In this document: positions 1 through 7,750 of the stretch, in pieces
Numbering within the stretch: the first letter of the stretch is position 1
How the letters are laid out: the number at the start of each line of letters is the position of its first letter
From: Vulcanimicrobiota bacterium
GTDB lineage: Bacteria; Vulcanimicrobiota; Vulcanimicrobiia; Vulcanimicrobiales; Vulcanimicrobiaceae
Reading direction: 5' to 3'
Assembly: GCA_019237435.1 (NCBI GenBank)
Contig: JAFAHB010000301.1
Coordinates: 1 to 13,710, forward strand
DNA length: 13,710 bases
Position numbers and translations under genes: made by a program
Notes under the pieces: generated by a model
Database searches by the model: none
What the model saw: the letters and a program-made list of their open reading frames with translations, nothing else
What the model was told of the DNA's origin: nothing

Positions 1-552
1 TGCGTTTTTCTCGGAGTAACGGAACTCTCCGCCCGCCCCGAACTGGTCATCAGCGGAATCAATCATGGTCCGAATCTCGCGGACGACGTCAACTATTCCG
101 GCACGGTCGCCGGTGCGGTTGAAGCGTCGTTGCTCGGCGTTCCGGGACTTGCCGTTTCGCTAGCCTCGAACTACGACGATACGCTAGGAAGGCGCCACTG
201 GGAGAGCGCCGCCGAGATCGTCCGACGCTGCATCGCGCACGCGTACGAAAACCTGCGCGACGCTGCATCTTACTGGAATCTCAACGTGCCCGATTTGCCG
301 ATTGGGCGCATCGCCGGCATCGCGGTGACGCGTCTTGGCCGCAAGCGCATCTGCGGTCGAATGGTCGGCCAGGAGCACGGGGGCGAGACGCGTTACTATC
401 GCGCTTGGGAGTCACCCTTCGAAACCGACCGCGATACGCTCGGCACCGACATCGGCGCCGTGCACGCGGGTTATGCGAGCTTGACGCCGCTGCTGCTCGA
501 TCGGACGGCGGCATCCGGATTGGACGCGCTGTCCGCGCTCACAACGCGATAG
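1..552 (+). CDS. surE: 5'/3'-nucleotidase SurE (3' part, start lies outside the window)
   Basis: The frame is open from the first base, so the N-terminus, including the metal-binding DD pair near the start of SurE, is cut off by the window edge; 183 residues remain. The visible part begins just before the hallmark segment 'LVISGINHGPNLADDV' followed by 'YSGTVAGAVEA', the strongly conserved core of the SurE family; the Asn of 'SGIN' is a metal ligand in known structures. It ends with the typical 'GTDIGAVHAGYASLTPL' region. SurE is a cytoplasmic, metal-dependent survival-protein phosphatase that dephosphorylates nucleoside monophosphates. The final 82 bases overlap, tail to tail, the DAHP synthase gene on the other strand. 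The family call is secure. I see no functional tie to the neighbouring biosynthetic operon. Confidence 0.93.
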   Translation, partial: CVFLGVTELSARPELVISGINHGPNLADDVNYSGTVAGAVEASLLGVPGLAVSLASNYDDTLGRRHWESAAEIVRRCIAHAYENLRDAASYWNLNVPDLPIGRIAGIAVTRLGRKRICGRMVGQEHGGETRYYRAWESPFETDRDTLGTDIGAVHAGYASLTPLLLDRTAASGLDALSALTTR

Positions 553-1400
553 CGTCGCGGCAACCGTTTTCCGGCGATCTCCGCGATTGCTCCCAAACGG
601 CGCATTAGCTGCGCGAACTGCGCGCAGTCGAGCGATTGCGCGCCATCCGAGAGCGCTTTGGGAGGATCGGGGTGGACCTCGATGAGCAATCCGTGCGCTC
701 CCGCCGCAAGGCTGGCCATGGCGATCGGGGGAACGAGACGCGCGATCCCCACAGCGTGCGACGGATCGACGATGACGGGCAGATGCGTCATGTCCTCCAG
801 CAACGGTACGACCGAGATGTCGAGCAAGTTGCGCGTTGCGACGTCGAACGATCTGACGCCGCGCTCGCAGAGGACGACGCTTTCGTTACCGCCGAGCAAG
901 ACGTATTCGGCGGCGAGCAGCCACTCTTGTACGGTCGCAGCGAGCCCGCGTTTGAGCAGCACCGGCGTCCGCGTCGCCCCGACTTCGCGCAGGAGCGCAA
1001 AATTTTGCATGCTGCGCGCACCGATCTGCAACATATCGGCATAGCGCACGACGGTCTCCACGTCGCGAGGGTCCATCACCTCGGTCACGACGCCGAGGCC
1101 ATAACGATCGCCCGCATACCGAAGCAGTTTCAGCCCTTCTTCACCCAGGCCCTGAAACGAATACGGCGAGGTGCGCGGCTTATACGCGCCGCCGCGCAAC
1201 ACGTTCGCGCCTGCGGCGGCAACGGCGCGCGCCGCCTCTTCGAGCTGCTCCGCCGACTCGACGCCGCATGGACCGGCGCAGATGGCAATCTCGTCGCCGC
1301 CGAATGTCGCGCCGGTGCGCAATTGCACGATGGTTCGCTCGGCTCGCGCGTCACGGCGCACCAGGCGGTACGACTGCGGCACGTTGACGCCTCGCTCCAT
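471..1400 (-). CDS. aroF: 3-deoxy-7-phosphoheptulonate (DAHP) synthase, type I-beta, without regulatory domain
   Basis: This enzyme condenses phosphoenolpyruvate with erythrose 4-phosphate, the committed step of the shikimate pathway. Recognisable motifs in order are 'AGPCGVES' (metal ligand Cys45), 'LRGGAYKPRTSPYSFQG' (69-84), 'EVMD', 'IGARSMQNF', 'LLKRG', 'LCERGVRSF', 'VIVDPSHAVG' (His215), 'EVHPDP' (Glu241) and 'LSDGAQSL' (Asp252), so all four metal ligands are present. The N-terminus enters the 'YRLVRR' strand almost at once. It therefore lacks the ferredoxin-like feedback domain of Thermotoga-type enzymes and any chorismate-mutase fusion. I chose the ATG at 1400 (309 residues) because GAAGG lies seven bases upstream; an in-frame ATG at 1433 has poorer spacing. 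The last 26 or so residues, past the usual family end, are encoded opposite surE. It is divergent from the ketosynthase operon, which suggests, without proof, a dedicated shikimate supply. Confidence 0.93.
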   Translation of the reverse strand: MERGVNVPQSYRLVRRDARAERTIVQLRTGATFGGDEIAICAGPCGVESAEQLEEAARAVAAAGANVLRGGAYKPRTSPYSFQGLGEEGLKLLRYAGDRYGLGVVTEVMDPRDVETVVRYADMLQIGARSMQNFALLREVGATRTPVLLKRGLAATVQEWLLAAEYVLLGGNESVVLCERGVRSFDVATRNLLDISVVPLLEDMTHLPVIVDPSHAVGIARLVPPIAMASLAAGAHGLLIEVHPDPPKALSDGAQSLDCAQFAQLMRRLGAIAEIAGKRLPRRYRVVSADSASNPDAAVRSSSSGVKLA

Positions 1401-1483
1401 CCATGCGCCTTCGACGCGCCGTGGGCGCCTCATCCTGTGGATTGAGAAGGCGAAGTGAACGACCCTTCGTGAAAAGGCCCGCC
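1401..1483. promoter_or_regulatory. Divergent intergenic region between DAHP synthase and the ketosynthase operon
   Basis: These 83 bases are the only place where promoters for both the DAHP synthase (leftward) and the five-gene operon (rightward) can sit outside coding sequence. I find no convincing -35/-10 pair on either strand. A short imperfectly spaced inverted repeat, CGAAG at 1451-1455 and CTTCG at 1465-1469, lies 15-33 bases before the ketosynthase ATG and could bind a dimeric regulator, but 5-base arms are weak evidence. A shared control region would let shikimate supply and consumption be co-regulated; that is inference. Confidence 0.35.
1408..1412 (-). promoter_or_regulatory. Ribosome binding site deciding the DAHP synthase start
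   Basis: On the minus strand this reads GAAGG, seven bases before the ATG at 1400. The alternative ATG at 1433 has only an AGG directly abutting the start codon, which is too close for a functional Shine-Dalgarno site. This is the reason the shorter start is preferred. Confidence 0.5.
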
Positions 1484-2689
1484 ATGGAGCACGTTACCGT
1501 TACGGGGGTTGGGGTGGTTTCGCCTATCGGCAGCACCGCGGGCTCGTTTTGGAAGAGTCTCTTAGATGGAAAGCGCGCGATCGCTCCAATGCCCGACGGC
1601 GCGCTCCTATCGGGCAACGGTTTCTGGGCTGCGGTCGCCGACGGGTTCCTCGATCAGAGCCGGTTGCCGCACAGCGCGCTGCGGAATACCGATCGCTTCA
1701 CGCAGTACGCGATGGTCGCCACGCAAGAAGCGCTCGGTCGCGCACAACTCGATCCGCCCGAGCAGACCGCCGTCATCGTCGGCAATACGATGGGCGGCTT
1801 TCCGTTCGTCGCCGAATCGCAAACTCGCTTCCTCGACGGTGCGCGAAACGTCACGCCCAAGCTGATGGCGCTCGTCATTCCAAATATGGCCGCCGCGCTC
1901 ATAGCGATGCACTGGAAACTGCACGGACCACAGCTTGCCGTCAGCACCGCCTGCGCCTCGTCGCTCGACGCGATCGGGCTTGCCGCCGGAATGGTGGAGC
2001 GCGGAGAGGTCGAGACCGCAATCGCCGGCGGCAGCGAGACGCTGCTCAGCCCGATCGTTTACGAGAGTTTGGTGCGCGCCGGAGCCCTTTCACGCAGCGA
2101 GGACCCTGCACGCGCCTCGCGGCCTTTCGACGTCGACCGCGACGGTTTCGTGATGGGTGACGGCGCCGGCATTCTCATTCTCGAGCGCCTCGAACGCGCG
2201 CAGGCCCGAAACGCGCGAATTCTCGCGCGGATCCGCGGTTACGGTTCGGTCGCCGACGCCTATCACATCACCTCACCCGATCCGTCGGGGCGATATGAAG
2301 TACGCGCGATGCGCGATGCGTTGGAGCGCGCAGGCGATGCCGGCGAACGGTGTCACGTCATATACGCGCACGCGACCGGAACGGTCGTCGGCGACGCGGC
2401 GGAATCGAAGGCTATCGACGAGGTCTACGGTGACCGAGCGCCGGTCGTCACATCGATCAAGGGGCATCTCGGCCATAGCATGGCAAGTGCCGGCGCGATG
2501 TGCGCGATTGCGGGCATCACGGGCATGCACGAGGGTTGGATTCCGGCGACGATGGGAACGCAGCACGTCGATCCGAGCGCGCGGTTCGATCTCGTCACCA
2601 CGCAAGCGCGAGCTTATTCGTATTCCGCCTTTCAAGTCAACGCATTCGGCTTCGGCGGACAGAATGCGTCGCTCGTCATTTCGCGGTAA
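1484..2689 (+). CDS. Beta-ketoacyl-ACP synthase II-type condensing enzyme (FabF-like)
   Basis: This is a decarboxylating thiolase-fold ketosynthase that would extend an acyl chain with malonyl-ACP. The 401-residue length fits FabF/KAS II. The Cys-His-His triad is intact: nucleophile Cys157 in 'STACASSLDAIG', His296 in 'YAHATGT' (where FabF usually has 'AHGT'), and His331 in 'KGHLGHSMASAGA' with the conserved Lys326. The C-terminal 'VNAFGFGGQNASLV' is also typical. The Cys-His-His pattern separates it from FabH/KAS III, which uses Cys-His-Asn, so it is not the expected starter-loading enzyme. The ATG at 1484 is preceded by AAAAGG at a six-base distance; an in-frame GTG at 1469 is possible. It is the first gene of the operon, 55 bases before the fused EPSPS-ligase gene. 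A role in elongating the cluster's acyl-CoA product is inferred from position; a housekeeping FabF is the alternative. Confidence 0.88.
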   Translation: MEHVTVTGVGVVSPIGSTAGSFWKSLLDGKRAIAPMPDGALLSGNGFWAAVADGFLDQSRLPHSALRNTDRFTQYAMVATQEALGRAQLDPPEQTAVIVGNTMGGFPFVAESQTRFLDGARNVTPKLMALVIPNMAAALIAMHWKLHGPQLAVSTACASSLDAIGLAAGMVERGEVETAIAGGSETLLSPIVYESLVRAGALSRSEDPARASRPFDVDRDGFVMGDGAGILILERLERAQARNARILARIRGYGSVADAYHITSPDPSGRYEVRAMRDALERAGDAGERCHVIYAHATGTVVGDAAESKAIDEVYGDRAPVVTSIKGHLGHSMASAGAMCAIAGITGMHEGWIPATMGTQHVDPSARFDLVTTQARAYSYSAFQVNAFGFGGQNASLVISR

Positions 2690-2731
2690 GCGAAGCGAGC
2701 AGGGCGGCTTTGTCGGCACTAGGAAGTTTGG

Positions 2732-2737
2732 GGAAGG
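2732..2737 (+). promoter_or_regulatory. Ribosome binding site of the EPSPS-ligase fusion gene
   Basis: GGAAGG stands seven bases before the ATG at 2745. This decides the start: the same frame stays open upstream to about 2157, but that stretch lies inside the ketosynthase gene and encodes an Arg/Ser-rich shadow sequence. The conserved EPSPS fold begins right after this ATG. Confidence 0.6.
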
Positions 2738-2744
2738 TGCGCCG

Positions 2745-5700
2745 ATGAATCTTCTCGTCAAAGGCACGAGCGGACCGTTGACCGGTGAGGTGCAGGTCCC
2801 CAACTCCAAGTATCACGCTCATCGCGCGTTGATCCTGGCATCGCTTGCTCCCGGCACGACGCGGATTCTCGGCCTTTCGGACGCGCGACACGTGCAATAC
2901 ACCATGGAAGTGCTGCGCGCGCTCGGAACGAAAATCGAGATCGACGGGGAGACGCTGCTCGTAACCGGCGGCCCATATCGCACGAAGCGCAGGGTCGTTT
3001 CCGTCGGCAGCTCCGGCTCGACTCTCTATTTTATGATCGGCCTGGCGGCGCTCGCCGACGCGCCGATCACGCTCACCGCGCAAAAATACTTCCGGCGCCG
3101 TCCCGTAGGCCCGCTGCTCGACGCGCTCGCCCAAATGGGCGTGCGTTTCGAGTCGGCGCAAGGTTGCCCGCCGATTGCCGTTACGCCAAGCCAGCCGCGC
3201 GGCGGCCGCATCGTAATTCCGGGAACGCTCTCACAATGGATCTCCGGCCTTTTGCTGCTCGCGCCGTTTGCGCGAATGGGCACGATGATCGAGGTCGAGG
3301 GAGAGCTGAACGAGCGTCCGTACATCGCGCTCACCATCGAGATGATGCGGGCGTTCGGCTTGCACGTGCGCGTTGCTTCGGATTGGCGGCGGTTCGACGT
3401 GGATCCCGCGCAACACGCGCGCCCAACGACCGTCGAGCTTCCGCCCGATATCGGATCTGCGGCGTTTGGCCTCGCCGTCACAGCAATTCACCCATCGGAC
3501 GTGCTCTTTCGAGGGCTGCAAAAGATGCCCGGCGAGCTGCCCGATCATCCTGAAGGCGCGTTCATGGAAATCGTTCGCGAGATGGGCTTGCCGATGCATT
3601 ACGATGCAAACGCTCGCGCCGTGCGCGTGAAGCACGCAGGCATCGAGTTGCGCGGCGTCCGCGTCGATTGCCGCGACATTCCCGACATGCTCCCGATTTT
3701 ATCGACGCTGGGAACGTTCGCCAGAGGCGAAACAATTCTGGAGAACGTACGCCACGTCCGGCTCAAAGAGTCGGACCGCGTCGCCGCAATGCTGCAGCTC
3801 AACCGCATGGGCGGACGCGTCGAGCTCCACGACGACCGGCTGGTCGCATACGGCGTGTCGAAGCTTTACGGCGCGCACCTATCGTCGTTCAACGACCATC
3901 GCATCTTGATGTCCTTGGCGGTCGCCGCTTCGCGAGCGGAAGGCCAAAGCACGCTCACCTACCCGAACGCATATCGGATCTCGTATCCGCGATTTCTCGA
4001 GGCCATGCGCAGCATCGGCGTCCCGATGTCGATCTCCGACGCGCCGGCCAACGGGCTTCACGCCAAACCCCGGCACGATCGCCCGATGCTCAAGCCCGAC
4101 CGCGCAGCCCAGTTGACGCTGTTCGAGCTTTTTGCGCGACACGCTCGCGAGATGCCGCAGGAAACGGCGGTCGTCGAAACGCGCGAGGGCAGCGATGCGA
4201 CCGTGACGTGGCAAGAGCTGCGCGAATGGATCGAGCGCACCGCGACGCTGCTGCTGCAGCTGGGCGTGCGCCCCGGCGAGTGCGTTGCCTATCAGCTCCC
4301 GAACTGTCTGGAGTTCGTCGTCGTTTCGCTTGCGATACTGCGAGCCGGCGCCATTTGTTGCCCGCTGATGCCGATTTTTCGCGAGCGCGAAGTTGCGTTT
4401 TGCCTTCGCCGCTCCGGCGCGCGCGTGCTCATCGTTCCGGACGAAGCGCGCGGCCGCCGCCACGCCGACGAGATCGCGTCGCTCTTGCGCGAAGCCTCGA
4501 TATTCAGGGGCGAGCTGCCGCTTCGTCTCGAGCACGTCGTGGTTTGCGCGTCCGGCCGCAAAGCGCATCCGCTTCCGGCCGGCGGCTATCAAAACGGTTC
4601 GGTGCAGTGGCTGCGATTTCAAGAGGCCGTGCAAGCCGTCGAGCCCGACTCCGCCGCTCTCGACGCGCGCGCCGGCAAAGCCGACGCGCTCGCGCAACTG
4701 CTCTTTACCTCGGGCACGTCGGGCGAACCGAAAGGCGTCTTGCACCGAAACGACGTTCTCATGCGTGCAGCCGCGATGGAAGTCGAGCATCTGGGCTTGA
4801 ACGCGCGCGATCGAGTCTTCATCCCGTCGCCGCTCGCACATCAGACCGGATTCCTCTACGGCATGTGGCTCGCGTTCGTGATGGGCGTTCCGCAGATCGT
4901 GCAACCGGTTTGGAATGCCTCGCGCGCGTTGCGCGCGCTCAACGATTGGGATGGAACGTTCGTGCAGGCTGCCACGCCGTTCTTGGCCGATCTGGTTGCC
5001 GCAGTCGACGATGGCGAGCGTCCGCCGGCGGCGCTGCGCATCTTCGTCGCGACGGGCGCGGCCGTGCCGCGCGGATTGGCGGAGCGCGCGACCCGCGTTC
5101 TCGGCAGCGCCGTCTGCGGAGGATGGGGAACGACGGAGTCCTGTCTCGGGTCGCTCGCTGCGCCGAGCGACGAACCGGCGAAGGTTTGGGGCACCGACGG
5201 GCGTGCGTTGCGAGGCATACGATTGCGCATAACCGACGCGCAAGGCCGGACGCTGCCGGCCGGCGAGGAGGGCCACTTTGAAGTTGCGTCGCCGACGATG
5301 TTCGAGGGCTATGTCGACCATCCCGAGTGGACGGCAGCGGCGTTTACGCCCGACGGGTGGTTTCGAACCGGCGATCTAGGCGTTATGGACGAGTCGGGAT
5401 ATATCCGCATCACCGGGCGAGTTCGTGACGTCATCAATCGCGGCGGCGAAAAAATTCCCGTCGCCGAGGTGGAGCAGCTTCTGAGCGACCATCCCGCAGT
5501 TGCCGAGATCGCCATCGTCGCGATGCCCGACGCGCGCCTCGGGGAGCGCGCCTGCGCATTCATCGTCCTGCGGCGCGGCGCGGCGCTCGACTTCGAGCGC
5601 ATGCAGCACTATCTGGACGCATGCCAAGTCGCTAAGCAATACTGGCCCGAACGCTTGGAGATCGTCGAGAGCCTCCCGCGCACGCCGTCGGGCAAGGTGC

Positions 5701-5771
5701 AGAAGTACGTGCTGCGCGAACGCGCACGCGGATTGCGGCCGCACGAGCGCATCAGGGAGACGATGGCGTGA
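2745..5771 (+). CDS. Fusion protein: EPSP-synthase-like domain plus carboxylate (acyl)-CoA ligase
   Basis: A single frame of 1008 residues carries two complete enzymes. Residues 1-428 form a full-length EPSP-synthase (AroA) fold with 'VPNSKYHAHRAL' (18-29), 'RRRPVGPLLDAL', 'LKESDR' (340-345) and 'NDHR' (383-386). By eye, several catalytic contacts differ from AroA: Ser23 is Tyr, Arg124 is Tyr115, Lys411 is Ile412. After a linker of about 20 residues, 448-1008 form an ANL-family acyl-CoA synthetase: 'FTSGTSGEPKG' (654-664), 'GGWGTTESC', 'GWFRTGDLG', 'RDVINRGGEKI', and the adenylation lysine Lys984 in 'PSGKVQKY'. The ligase half resembles AliA-type cyclohexanecarboxylate-CoA ligases. No stop or good ribosome site separates the halves; an internal ATG at 4086 lacks one. 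I infer that the first half removes oxygen from shikimate or a relative and the second activates the acid with CoA and ATP. An enolpyruvyl transferase for another substrate remains possible. Confidence 0.87.
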   Translation: MNLLVKGTSGPLTGEVQVPNSKYHAHRALILASLAPGTTRILGLSDARHVQYTMEVLRALGTKIEIDGETLLVTGGPYRTKRRVVSVGSSGSTLYFMIGLAALADAPITLTAQKYFRRRPVGPLLDALAQMGVRFESAQGCPPIAVTPSQPRGGRIVIPGTLSQWISGLLLLAPFARMGTMIEVEGELNERPYIALTIEMMRAFGLHVRVASDWRRFDVDPAQHARPTTVELPPDIGSAAFGLAVTAIHPSDVLFRGLQKMPGELPDHPEGAFMEIVREMGLPMHYDANARAVRVKHAGIELRGVRVDCRDIPDMLPILSTLGTFARGETILENVRHVRLKESDRVAAMLQLNRMGGRVELHDDRLVAYGVSKLYGAHLSSFNDHRILMSLAVAASRAEGQSTLTYPNAYRISYPRFLEAMRSIGVPMSISDAPANGLHAKPRHDRPMLKPDRAAQLTLFELFARHAREMPQETAVVETREGSDATVTWQELREWIERTATLLLQLGVRPGECVAYQLPNCLEFVVVSLAILRAGAICCPLMPIFREREVAFCLRRSGARVLIVPDEARGRRHADEIASLLREASIFRGELPLRLEHVVVCASGRKAHPLPAGGYQNGSVQWLRFQEAVQAVEPDSAALDARAGKADALAQLLFTSGTSGEPKGVLHRNDVLMRAAAMEVEHLGLNARDRVFIPSPLAHQTGFLYGMWLAFVMGVPQIVQPVWNASRALRALNDWDGTFVQAATPFLADLVAAVDDGERPPAALRIFVATGAAVPRGLAERATRVLGSAVCGGWGTTESCLGSLAAPSDEPAKVWGTDGRALRGIRLRITDAQGRTLPAGEEGHFEVASPTMFEGYVDHPEWTAAAFTPDGWFRTGDLGVMDESGYIRITGRVRDVINRGGEKIPVAEVEQLLSDHPAVAEIAIVAMPDARLGERACAFIVLRRGAALDFERMQHYLDACQVAKQYWPERLEIVESLPRTPSGKVQKYVLRERARGLRPHERIRETMA

Positions 5772-6937
5772 GGCAGCTCGAACGCAAAGCGCCGCTCGAC
5801 GAAACGTCCTTCGAAGAACTGAAACGGGAAATCGCCGCGTACGTCGCCGGGCCGGCCGAAGAGTGGGCGGCGCGCATCGAACGGGAGCGCCGCGTGCCGC
5901 CGGAGCTTTGGGAAGAGCTGCGCGCACGCGGCTATCTTTCGCTCGCTGCGCCGGCTGGGTACGGCGGCCACGAGATTCCGTTCACTCGCTACCTCGAGCT
6001 CATCGAGCTCTTCTCGATGTCGCACGCGTCCATACGCATGATCGTTCACGTCGTCAACGGGACGTGGCGCGCAATGGACCGTTTCGCTACCGAAGAACAA
6101 CGGCGGCGATTCGTCATTCCGTCAGTCCGCGGCGAAATCAAGATCGCGTTTACTCTCACCGAGCCGACCGCCGGCACCGGCGCCGATCTGCGGTGCAGCG
6201 TCGCGCGCGAGGGCGATACCTACTACCTTAGCGGCGAGAAACACCTGATCACGTTCGGAACGATCTGCGATTACTGGCTGCTCTTCGCGCGCCTCGAAGG
6301 AACGCGCGGCGCCGACGGAACCGTTGCGCTGCTCGTTGACCGGCGGTCGCCACAGGCGAGCGTCGTCGAGATGGACGAATCGATGGGCGTGCGCGGAACC
6401 GATCACGCGCGGTTGTCGTTCAAACGCACGCCGGTGCCGGTTGCCAATCGCCTCGGCGGCGAGGGCCAAGGCTTGGAAGTTGCGCTCGGCGGGTTCTTGA
6501 CGCCCAGCCGCATTTCGGTCGCGATGAGCTGCGTCGGGCTGGCTCGGCGCGCGCAGGAGCTCGCGATTGCGTACGCCCGTAAGCGGGAGACCTTCGGCAA
6601 GAAGCTCGAGCAGCGCCAGGCCATCCGGTTCATGCTGGCTGAAAACGCGACCGACATCGAGGCCGCGCGCCAACTCGTTCTGCACGCGGCGCGGCGATGG
6701 GAGCACGGCGACGCCGACGCGGCGATGCTCTCCTCGATGTCGAAGCTGCAGGCTGTGGAAATGCTCACGCGCGTTACCGATAAAGCGCTTGGAGTCCACG
6801 GCGGGATCGGGTTTTGGCAGCCCAACGCGATCGAGCGCGTCTATCGAGATGCCCGCGCGCAGCGCTTCGAAGAGGGAACGAATGAAATTCAGAAGACGGT
6901 GATTGCTCGCGCGCTGCTCGGCGGGAACACCGGGTGA
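5768..6937 (+). CDS. Acyl-CoA dehydrogenase family flavoprotein
   Basis: This is a 389-residue, normal-length acyl-CoA dehydrogenase that uses FAD to introduce or, with a suitable partner, remove an alpha,beta double bond in a CoA thioester. Visible landmarks are '[16 protein letters not shown]' (127-142) at the flavin and substrate cleft, '[10 protein letters not shown]' (271-280), 'GVHGGIGF' (342-349), and the catalytic base Glu369 in '[10 protein letters not shown]'. The start is a GTG overlapping the ligase stop codon in the form GTGA, with AGGGAGA about seven bases upstream, so the two are translationally coupled. Within the inferred pathway it could interconvert cyclohexane-, cyclohexene- and cyclohexadiene-carboxyl-CoA, as the CHC-CoA dehydrogenases of benzoate metabolism do. 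No electron-transfer flavoprotein gene is present here. The family is certain; substrate and direction are inferred. Confidence 0.92.
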   Translation: MRQLERKAPLDETSFEELKREIAAYVAGPAEEWAARIERERRVPPELWEELRARGYLSLAAPAGYGGHEIPFTRYLELIELFSMSHASIRMIVHVVNGTWRAMDRFATEEQRRRFVIPSVRGEIKIAFTLTEPTAGTGADLRCSVAREGDTYYLSGEKHLITFGTICDYWLLFARLEGTRGADGTVALLVDRRSPQASVVEMDESMGVRGTDHARLSFKRTPVPVANRLGGEGQGLEVALGGFLTPSRISVAMSCVGLARRAQELAIAYARKRETFGKKLEQRQAIRFMLAENATDIEAARQLVLHAARRWEHGDADAAMLSSMSKLQAVEMLTRVTDKALGVHGGIGFWQPNAIERVYRDARAQRFEEGTNEIQKTVIARALLGGNTG

Positions 6938-7740
6938 TGCGACGCTTTGAAAACAAGGTTTCGCTCATCACTGGCAGCTCGCGCGGAATCGGCCGAGCGC
7001 TCGCGCTGACGCTTGCTCGCGACGGGGCGGCCGTCATCGTGAACTACGTTCGCAACGAGGAACTGGCGAACCAAACGGTGCGCGAGATCGAGGCGCTCGG
7101 CTCGCGCGCGATTGCCGTGCAAGCCGACATGGAAAACGTCGAGGAGATCGATCGCCTCTTCCAAGCGGTGGAGTCGGAGTTCGGCCGGCTCGACCATTTC
7201 GTATCCAATGCCGCGGCGAGCTCGTTCAAAAAGATCGTCGATCTCAAAGCGCACAATCTCGACCGCTCCTTCGACTTAAACGTTCGTGCGTTCGTCCTTG
7301 GCGCGCAGCGCGCGGTGAAGCTGATGCACGACGGAGGCCGAATCGCGGTGCTCTCCAGCTACGGCAGCATTCGAGCCTATCCGACGTACGCGAATCTCGG
7401 CTCCAACAAGGCGGCGATCGAAGCGTTCGTCCGTTACATGGCCGTCGAGTTCGCGCCGTACGGCGTCAACGTCAACGCGGTCAACGGCGGCCTGATCGAT
7501 ACCGAGTCGTGCGCCTATTTCTACGAACGCGTCCCGGGGATGGCGCCGATGGATTCGGTGCTCGCGAAGATACCCAAGGGGCGAATGGGAAGGCCGCAGG
7601 AAGTCGCCGACACGATCGCCTTTCTGCTTGCACCGGAGTCTGAATATATTACGGGGCAGACGATCGCCGTTGACGGCGGCTTGAACGTAATCGCGCCGCC
7701 GTTCTACTCCGAAACGTCGCCGCCGCTCTCGCTGAGTTAA
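6937..7740 (+). CDS. SDR-family enoyl-thioester reductase of the FabL/ChcA type
   Basis: This 267-residue Rossmann protein has the nucleotide loop 'TGSSRGIG' (12-19), 'NAA' at 91-93, '[19 protein letters not shown]' and a C-terminal 'GQTIAVDGG'. The catalytic pair is Tyr151 and Lys158, spaced Y-x6-K. Classical ketoreductase SDRs use Y-x3-K; the wider spacing is the mark of enoyl reductases of the FabI and FabL groups, and much of the sequence reads like Bacillus FabL. The Streptomyces 1-cyclohexenylcarbonyl-CoA reductase ChcA is, as I recall, also an SDR enoyl reductase. I therefore infer NAD(P)H-dependent reduction of a ring alpha,beta double bond. The ATG overlaps the dehydrogenase stop by one base (TGATG); a GTG one codon earlier (6934) is also possible. 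A housekeeping FabL role is the main alternative. Confidence 0.9.
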   Translation: MRRFENKVSLITGSSRGIGRALALTLARDGAAVIVNYVRNEELANQTVREIEALGSRAIAVQADMENVEEIDRLFQAVESEFGRLDHFVSNAAASSFKKIVDLKAHNLDRSFDLNVRAFVLGAQRAVKLMHDGGRIAVLSSYGSIRAYPTYANLGSNKAAIEAFVRYMAVEFAPYGVNVNAVNGGLIDTESCAYFYERVPGMAPMDSVLAKIPKGRMGRPQEVADTIAFLLAPESEYITGQTIAVDGGLNVIAPPFYSETSPPLSLS

Positions 7741-7750
7741 ACTCGCTTTA

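Noticed and set aside
636..1445. 269-residue plus-strand open frame opposite DAHP synthase
   Set aside because: Antisense shadow without recognisable domains; the minus-strand frame has all DAHP synthase motifs.
2157..2744. N-terminal extension of the EPSPS-ligase frame
   Set aside because: It lies inside the ketosynthase gene, encodes an Arg/Ser-rich sequence without family similarity, and a good ribosome site precedes the ATG at 2745.
2745..4028. Simple annotation as housekeeping aroA (EPSP synthase)
   Set aside because: Several PEP and shikimate contacts are substituted and the domain is fused to a CoA ligase within a CoA-redox operon; calling it plain AroA would hide this. It stays the fallback if no other aroA exists in the genome.
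3668..5321. Long open frames on both strands inside the ligase half (about 480-540 residues)
   Set aside because: Arg-rich, low-complexity translations typical of shadow frames in GC-rich DNA; the ligase frame shows all ANL motifs.
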